Assembly (NCBI GenBank): GCA_016617855.1
Contig: JAECUM010003676.1
Span: forward strand, 104,223 to 168,222
Reading direction: 5' to 3'
Length of the DNA: 64,000 nt
Origin: Megalonaias nervosa
Lineage: Eukaryota; Mollusca; Bivalvia; Unionida; Unionidae
Shown: positions 59,796 to 64,000 of the stretch, in pieces
Layout: each line of letters opens with the position of its first letter
Numbering within the stretch: the stretch's first letter is position 1
Notes under the pieces: generated by a model
Told to the model about the DNA's origin: nothing
Seen by the model: the letters and a program-made list of their open reading frames with translations, nothing else
The model's database searches: none
Made by a program: the position numbers and the translations under genes

Positions 59796-60296
59796 ATGTC
59801 ATATCATCACGTTAGTGTGAGTCTAACTCCTGGTCAGATTAAAAAGCTGCAATCAGCATCAAAAAATAACTATGGAATAAAAATATCGCTAAAGCGAGAA
59901 CAAATGACCGGTGCAAATAAACTATCGTTGACTGAGCGTCAGTTCAAAAACTTTAATGACGCTAAAAAATCAAATAAAGGCGTCAAACTTAATCTTTCTG
60001 CGGGCGCCATCAAAGACGTTGCTAAATCGGGTGGTATATTTCCACTTCTCGCAGCTATACCAGCTTTAATAGCAGCTGCAGCCCCAGCTATTGCAAAAGC
60101 AGCTGCGCTAGGTGCTGTTGGAACAGCTGCTGGAATGGCGTTAAACAAAGCAACCGGACAAGGAATCAAAAAAAAGGGAAAAGGTCTAAGACTACCAGGA
60201 ACCCCGTATTCGTGGTACGGAAAGGGTCTAAGATTACCAGGGACCCCGTATCCGTGGTACGGAAAGGGTCTAAGACTTCCCGAGACAGTTTACTAA
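59796..60296 (+). CDS. Ala-rich minor virion-like protein, 166 aa, with C-terminal 14-residue repeats
   Basis: Three parts are visible. Residues 9-39 and 44-74 are two copies of one motif (SLTPGQIKKL... and SLTERQFKNF..., each followed by G-(I/V)-K-(I/L)-xL), a 35-residue internal duplication. Residues 79-115 are a GG-led Ala-rich hydrophobic segment, possibly membrane-active or a helical hairpin. Residues 129-166 are two and a half copies of KGLRLPGTPYSWYG (42 bp each). The first two parts recur in elements of this kind next to capsid genes, where I would expect a minor capsid or membrane-associated role comparable to adenovirus protein VI; this is inference. The start is the ATG in AATAATG. 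It lies between the capsid gene and the protease. Confidence 0.72.
   Translation: MSYHHVSVSLTPGQIKKLQSASKNNYGIKISLKREQMTGANKLSLTERQFKNFNDAKKSNKGVKLNLSAGAIKDVAKSGGIFPLLAAIPALIAAAAPAIAKAAALGAVGTAAGMALNKATGQGIKKKGKGLRLPGTPYSWYGKGLRLPGTPYPWYGKGLRLPETVY
60180..60293 (+). repeat. In-frame 42-bp tandem repeat in the minor virion gene
   Basis: Units at 60180-60221 and 60222-60263 plus a partial unit to 60293. DNA identity between units 1 and 2 is high, so expansion is recent relative to the rest of the gene. Confidence 0.93.
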
Positions 60297-60304
60297 TATC
60301 ACCC

Positions 60305-60706
60305 ATGTCCAATTTTGATTTACTTAATGCTGCTAAAAAATTAAAAATAAAAAACTTCAGAGGTGTTTTCATGCGCGATCAATTGCCAAAAAAACCAAAC
60401 AATATTGAAACCGGTATCATTAATCTCGATAAAAACTCTGGCCCAGTCACGCACTGGGTAGGATATGCAATTGATCCACGTGGAATTATTTATTTCGATT
60501 CGTATGGATTAGCACCACCAAAAGAATTTTTAAAGTACGTTACCGGTGATATTCCAATCTGGTATTCAACGCTACCAACACAAAAAATAACTGATCCTCC
60601 AATATGCAGTCGTGAAACCCTCGCTGTGCTTGATGCTATATCAAAATCAACAGCACCGCCTCATAAAGTCGTTCACGCGTTCACTACACTGCGTCATAAC
60701 ACTTAA
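60305..60706 (+). CDS. Adenain-like maturation cysteine protease, 133 aa
   Basis: Layout matches adenovirus-type (C5) proteases: THWVGYAIDP with the candidate catalytic His50, YFDSYGLAPP with the acidic partner Asp65, PTQ with the oxyanion Gln93, and PPIC with the nucleophile Cys101, followed by a helix ETLAVLDAI. These enzymes cut capsid precursor proteins during particle maturation. The usual Cys-Gly after the nucleophile is Cys-Ser here, and Gln-to-Cys spacing is 8 rather than the usual 7. The start at 60305, 8 bp after the upstream stop, gives a normal N-terminus FRGVFMRDQLP; an in-frame GTG at 60212 overlaps the preceding gene and is unlikely. The size is short compared with adenain (about 200 residues) but usual for element-borne members. 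Confidence 0.85.
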   Translation: MSNFDLLNAAKKLKIKNFRGVFMRDQLPKKPNNIETGIINLDKNSGPVTHWVGYAIDPRGIIYFDSYGLAPPKEFLKYVTGDIPIWYSTLPTQKITDPPICSRETLAVLDAISKSTAPPHKVVHAFTTLRHNT

Positions 60707-60725
60707 ACAGATATCAGTAAACATA

Positions 60726-61832
60726 ATGGTAGATATTTATGGAAGATCTACTTGCAAAGATAAGGAGAAGATCGATTTATCTAAATATGCAACTCTTGAT
60801 CAGCTCAGAAATGAAATCGATGATTTATTAAATATCACAAGTGTGGATCAAAATGAAGTCGTCGTTTTTCAGGACAAACAAGGACGATTAAAAACGAGTA
60901 ACATACAACTACCAGATGTACTTGTACGAATTCCCAACGCGGTTGTTAATAATATCGTTACTTTTACTGATCAAGGTAAAATACAGGATTCCGGTAAATC
61001 GGTTAACGATTATGTTAAGAAAACTGGTGATGTATTTACCGGTGACATTATTATGTCAGGAAGAAAAATTACATATCTTGGAGATCCAATCGCAGATACA
61101 GACGCAGCAACAAAAAAATACGCCGATGATCAAGAATCCAAATACGTGTCAGTGCGCGGTGGTATAATGCGTGCATTTCTCGACATGAATAATAATGGTA
61201 TTAATAATCTCAGAACACCAGAAACAGATTTTGACGCCGCAACGAAGAAATACGTCGACGATAGGGAAATTCCAATAACGACTTCGTTAACGACAATCAA
61301 TGATGGAATTGCTACATTTAGAACTGAATATATTAATCATGTACAAACATTTCTAAATTTTCGTAGAAATGTAAACAGAGTTATTAACGAATTTTTTGGA
61401 ACTCCACCAGTCGTTGACATAAAACTTACCGACATTAACATGAAAATCAACGATATTGTTAGTGGAATTCCTAATATCATTGAAAAAATGAATCTAGTAA
61501 CAAAGTTACTTGCTGGAATGCCTCACAAGCAGATCTTCAACGTAGTATACACAGTAGCATCAGGATTAGGTATATGGACACTGCAAGATAATAATCTCAA
61601 ACACACCGCAGAAATTACTGGCGTATACAGGCTGTCTATATTTAGCATAGCAAAATTTAGTATATTTACTACATTTCCATGGCGTCATTCAATCGATACT
61701 TTTTCTGGAGTTGTATCCGTCATAATAAATAAAGATGCGGAAGAAACATTTCTGCTGGAAGCATCTGATAAAAATTTAACAGAGCGTTATACTGGTGGTG
61801 CTTGGAATTTGTATGTGAAACTCCTCAATTAG
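60726..61832 (+). CDS. Fibre-like attachment protein, 368 aa, with phage-type tail-fibre repeats
   Basis: Residues 101-135 and 143-179 are two repeats ending DTDAATKKYADD and DFDAATKKYVDD. This D-A-A-T-K-K-Y-V-D block, preceded by an I-x-x-L-x-x-P stretch, is the shaft repeat of phage tail fibres and of fibre-like proteins in related viruses, where it forms triple beta-spirals or coiled trimers. Residues 1-100 would be the particle-binding part; residues 185-265 contain heptad-like helices; residues 270-368 are beta-rich and have no family I can name, a plausible distal head. The ATG at 60726 (context CATAATG) is chosen over an upstream GTG that overlaps the protease. Attachment function is inferred from architecture. 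Confidence 0.75.
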   Translation: MVDIYGRSTCKDKEKIDLSKYATLDQLRNEIDDLLNITSVDQNEVVVFQDKQGRLKTSNIQLPDVLVRIPNAVVNNIVTFTDQGKIQDSGKSVNDYVKKTGDVFTGDIIMSGRKITYLGDPIADTDAATKKYADDQESKYVSVRGGIMRAFLDMNNNGINNLRTPETDFDAATKKYVDDREIPITTSLTTINDGIATFRTEYINHVQTFLNFRRNVNRVINEFFGTPPVVDIKLTDINMKINDIVSGIPNIIEKMNLVTKLLAGMPHKQIFNVVYTVASGLGIWTLQDNNLKHTAEITGVYRLSIFSIAKFSIFTTFPWRHSIDTFSGVVSVIINKDAEETFLLEASDKNLTERYTGGAWNLYVKLLN

Positions 61833-61849
61833 TTACCTAGATAAGTATA

Positions 61850-62335
61850 ATGAATCAAGAGTTATTTATCGATGTTCAACATCACAGATACACTCAAGTA
61901 TGTGAGTGTCAAACCAAACTAAAAAATATCATCGACGATTACACGATAAAGGTAAAAAAATATCGGCGACGTATGGTTGTTATTGATATAATGGTATACT
62001 TGGTTTCTGCTGTTATTGCTGAAACTGGATTATTACTATCAACAATAACGATGACAGCGCCTGCAGTTGTAACAATTATAGTTTCAACGGCAACAACATG
62101 TGCAGGTATTTTCAGTATTATCTCTAAGAAAATATCTACGTGTACAAATGATAAACTAAACGAATACATAATGAAATTGCACACAGCAACAGCCGCCTAC
62201 ACTAAATTATGCTCGTATATTTCAGCGTATCTCAGTGATGGTAAAATATCCGATGAGGAGTTCGTAACGATAATGAAAACCTACGATGAAGCATTCATAA
62301 TAGCTAGTGACAATAACGGAAAGATGGAGAATTAA
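61850..62335 (+). CDS. Two-transmembrane-helix protein, 161 aa, SLATT/holin-like topology
   Basis: A charged, Tyr/Lys/Arg-rich N-terminal helix (residues 1-42, with KVKKYRRR) is followed by two hydrophobic helices (about 43-66 and 71-92), then a C-terminal helical part with KLNEYIMKLHTATAAY and DGKISDEEFVTIM. Helix, two membrane spans, helix is the arrangement of SLATT-type proteins. Proteins with the ...DG-IS-EEF... ending are known to me as companions of such elements, without assigned function. It sits between the fibre-like and penton-like genes, so a membrane or virion role is possible. Confidence 0.7.
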   Translation: MNQELFIDVQHHRYTQVCECQTKLKNIIDDYTIKVKKYRRRMVVIDIMVYLVSAVIAETGLLLSTITMTAPAVVTIIVSTATTCAGIFSIISKKISTCTNDKLNEYIMKLHTATAAYTKLCSYISAYLSDGKISDEEFVTIMKTYDEAFIIASDNNGKMEN

Positions 62336-62353
62336 ATAATAACGATAATAATA

Positions 62354-63805
62354 ATGTCATCGTTAGAATTACTTCAGCAGATCGTAGCTAATACAACGCC
62401 GTCAAAAACTACTATGATATCATTAAGTTCAACCAATCCTGAAGTTAGCATTAATTTTCCGACTGCAATTCCAGCAAAGGAAATAGCGCTAGCGCAATTA
62501 CGAGTTTATCATAGCTGGCCTAATATTAGATCAAAACCATTTGGTGGACAACAACCAAATAATTCACTGGTATTTGCGAATAAAAATAAACCGGATGGAA
62601 CACCTGATTGGCAAGTTGTTGGAATTTCAATGGGTAGTTATCAAATAGAACAGATTAATGATGAGTTCCAACGCAGAATTAAATCTATCACAGGGAAAGA
62701 ATCTAAAATAGCGATCACTGTTTATGAACCAACATTATCAGCGGTTATTGAAATAAATTCTCCTGATTACCTCGTAGATATTTATCAGAGTTCGATTAGA
62801 TCCGTGTTAGGATGGCCTGAAGTCGCACCTGTTTATAATGGAGTTTCAGAACCAACTAAAAATGAATTTAAAACGAGTGAAGAAAAATTCATTAAAAATC
62901 CAGAATATCGAAAAAAACATCCATGGAACTTAATATTTGAGTATTATCCAGAACGTAATATATATTACTTTACCGATTTTGATGGTAAAGGGATCCCCAA
63001 GATAAATAGATCAGTACTTACTGTTATCAGGACGCCAGATAAAGAGATTGTTGATGAAGAATTTTTTAAAGAATTTTTAAATACTCTTAAGCCTGAATAC
63101 GATAAAACATTTAATGATTTAAGAAATTTACTTATTTCATTATCACAACATTACAACGATAACGTAAAGCAGCAAATAATCGAGTCAATAAAACACTTAA
63201 ATGGTATCTTATTCGATTTGTACATCGCCAATCAAAGTATTATAAACGCTGCAACTGATACTATTAGAAGTGAACACGCAAAACTAAAAACTAAGCAATC
63301 ATTTCTTAATCATTATAAAATAAAAGAAGGGGAATTACAAACATTTGTTATACCAGATTTAAATAACGCTGAAATGAAGAAATCATTAAGTGATCTTATT
63401 GAAGAATATTATCCGGGAGTAATTGAATCATGGAAAAAAATAGCCCCACCACCGATTATACTAAAACACAATAGCAATCCCTTTGGTGCCGGACGTCATA
63501 TATCACCAGGCATTGTAAATATAACAACAACAATTGCAGTCAATCTGGTATGTGATGTTATTGAAGGTAGCTATCAGGTAGATCTTTCTAAGTCTAGCCA
63601 GGCCCAGCAAAGGTACATATTATACAGTTTTAGCCCGTTGGCACCTCCCGGTTGGTTAATTGTATCAGAACCAATTAATCCCGTGTACCTGCGAGTTCAT
63701 AATCCGTTATTATCAAGGATACACTTTAAACTTACAGACCAAAGCAATCGCATTCTGGACACAAGAAATGAAGAACTAAATATAAACCTGTATGTACGCT
63801 CATAG
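62354..63805 (+). CDS. Penton-like single-jelly-roll minor capsid protein with large insertion, 483 aa
   Basis: The N-terminal half has EIALAQLRVYHSWPNI (43-58), GSYQIEQINDEFQRRI (94-109) and a DIYQSSIRSVLGWP block (142-155), the standard strand pattern of penton-like minor capsid proteins of Polinton-type elements. The C-terminal part has CDVIEGSY (400-407), LYSFSPLAPPG (423-433) and ending HFKLTDQSNRILDTRNEELN (457-476) with LYVRS, again typical. Between them, residues about 165-385 form a lysine-rich, largely helical region absent from most relatives, whose usual length is nearer 250-300. It is intact. Its likely place is the fivefold vertex of the particle, where it would hold the fibre-like protein. 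Confidence 0.78.
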   Translation: MSSLELLQQIVANTTPSKTTMISLSSTNPEVSINFPTAIPAKEIALAQLRVYHSWPNIRSKPFGGQQPNNSLVFANKNKPDGTPDWQVVGISMGSYQIEQINDEFQRRIKSITGKESKIAITVYEPTLSAVIEINSPDYLVDIYQSSIRSVLGWPEVAPVYNGVSEPTKNEFKTSEEKFIKNPEYRKKHPWNLIFEYYPERNIYYFTDFDGKGIPKINRSVLTVIRTPDKEIVDEEFFKEFLNTLKPEYDKTFNDLRNLLISLSQHYNDNVKQQIIESIKHLNGILFDLYIANQSIINAATDTIRSEHAKLKTKQSFLNHYKIKEGELQTFVIPDLNNAEMKKSLSDLIEEYYPGVIESWKKIAPPPIILKHNSNPFGAGRHISPGIVNITTTIAVNLVCDVIEGSYQVDLSKSSQAQQRYILYSFSPLAPPGWLIVSEPINPVYLRVHNPLLSRIHFKLTDQSNRILDTRNEELNINLYVRS

Positions 63806-64000
63806 AGCGTTATCATAATACGTTTTTATCATAAAAAAAAAAATATCCGGATGTCTATAATACTGTATTCTTTGTTTACATAAAATCCGTGCACAATCGA
63901 AATCTATTATCTAGAAGGCTGTGGCTGCATATTGATTATTCCATAACGGCTGTGCGTAAAGTTATTTCAAGAACATCCGCTATATGACTAAATCAATATC
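63806..64000. other. Right edge of window, inside the viral element, no gene resolved
   Basis: The stretch after the penton-like stop contains a run of eleven A. On the minus strand a short frame enters from the right edge and stops at 63936-63938. It might be the 3' end of a convergent gene, but too little is visible to say. Confidence 0.4.

Larger units (their letters stand above)
56517..64000 (+). mobile_element. Integrated double-jelly-roll DNA virus / Polinton-like element (left part)
   Basis: Eight genes on one strand, with gaps of 8 to 35 bp, encode a virion module: core-like protein, double-jelly-roll capsid protein, minor virion proteins, adenain-like protease, fibre-like protein and penton-like protein. 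This combination is characteristic of Polinton/Maverick, Polinton-like and adintovirus-type elements. The coding density and absence of introns contrast sharply with the host DNA to the left. The left border carries 19-bp inverted repeats and begins AG, as many Polinton termini do. Polymerase, integrase, packaging ATPase and the right terminus are not in the window. Confidence 0.85.

Noticed and set aside
60212..60304. Upstream extension of the protease to a GTG
   Set aside because: Runs through the 42-bp repeats of the preceding gene in a different frame and adds residues with no protease similarity.
60612..60725. Upstream GTG extension of the fibre-like gene
   Set aside because: Overlaps the protease in another frame; the ATG at 60726 fits the spacing and ATAATG context of the other genes.
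63936..64000. Short minus-strand frame entering from the right edge
   Set aside because: About twenty codons without recognisable similarity; it could be the end of a convergent gene but cannot be supported from this window.

Overview
The window looks like nuclear DNA of a marine invertebrate, most probably a mollusc (bivalve-like). It is AT-rich and gene-poor, with introns of 1 to 7 kb, GT-AG splice sites, long TA and other microsatellites, minisatellites, several tRNA-derived SINE families and decayed DIRS-like retrotransposons. The taxon is an inference from repeat style and protein similarity; no species can be named from the sequence alone.

Layout. 1-16212: intergenic DNA downstream of OSCP1, with SINEs, microsatellites and one DIRS-like remnant (about 6974-9112). 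16213-49862, minus strand: a complete ten-exon OSCP1 gene (organic solute carrier partner 1 / NOR1 family) encoding 373 residues; its exons were recovered by joining GT-AG sites with consistent phase. Introns 4 and 8 are largely filled by two more DIRS-like remnants with long inverted terminal repeats. 49863-49963: a 101-bp head-to-head promoter with a TCTCGCGA box and an RFX/X-box-like palindrome. 49964 onward, plus strand: the first two exons of a cytochrome P450 of the CYP7/CYP8/CYP39 group, closest in my reading to CYP39A1. The rest of that gene is not seen before the window ends.

About 56517 to the right edge holds the most interesting object: the left part of an integrated double-jelly-roll DNA virus or Polinton/Maverick-like element, lying in intron 2 (or downstream) of the P450 gene in the same orientation. 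Eight tightly packed plus-strand genes follow a left border with 19-bp inverted repeats. They are a 360-residue Pro/Gln-rich protein, a small basic core-like protein, a double-jelly-roll major capsid protein (broken by two in-frame stops and one frameshift), an Ala-rich minor virion-like protein with C-terminal tandem repeats, an adenain-like cysteine protease, a trimeric-fibre-like protein with phage-type repeats, a two-helix membrane protein and a penton-like single-jelly-roll protein. This is a virion morphogenesis module. DNA polymerase B, integrase and packaging ATPase are not in the window and would be expected to the right of 64000 if the element is full length. Several genes are intact while the capsid gene is broken, so this copy looks like a fairly young but defective integrant.
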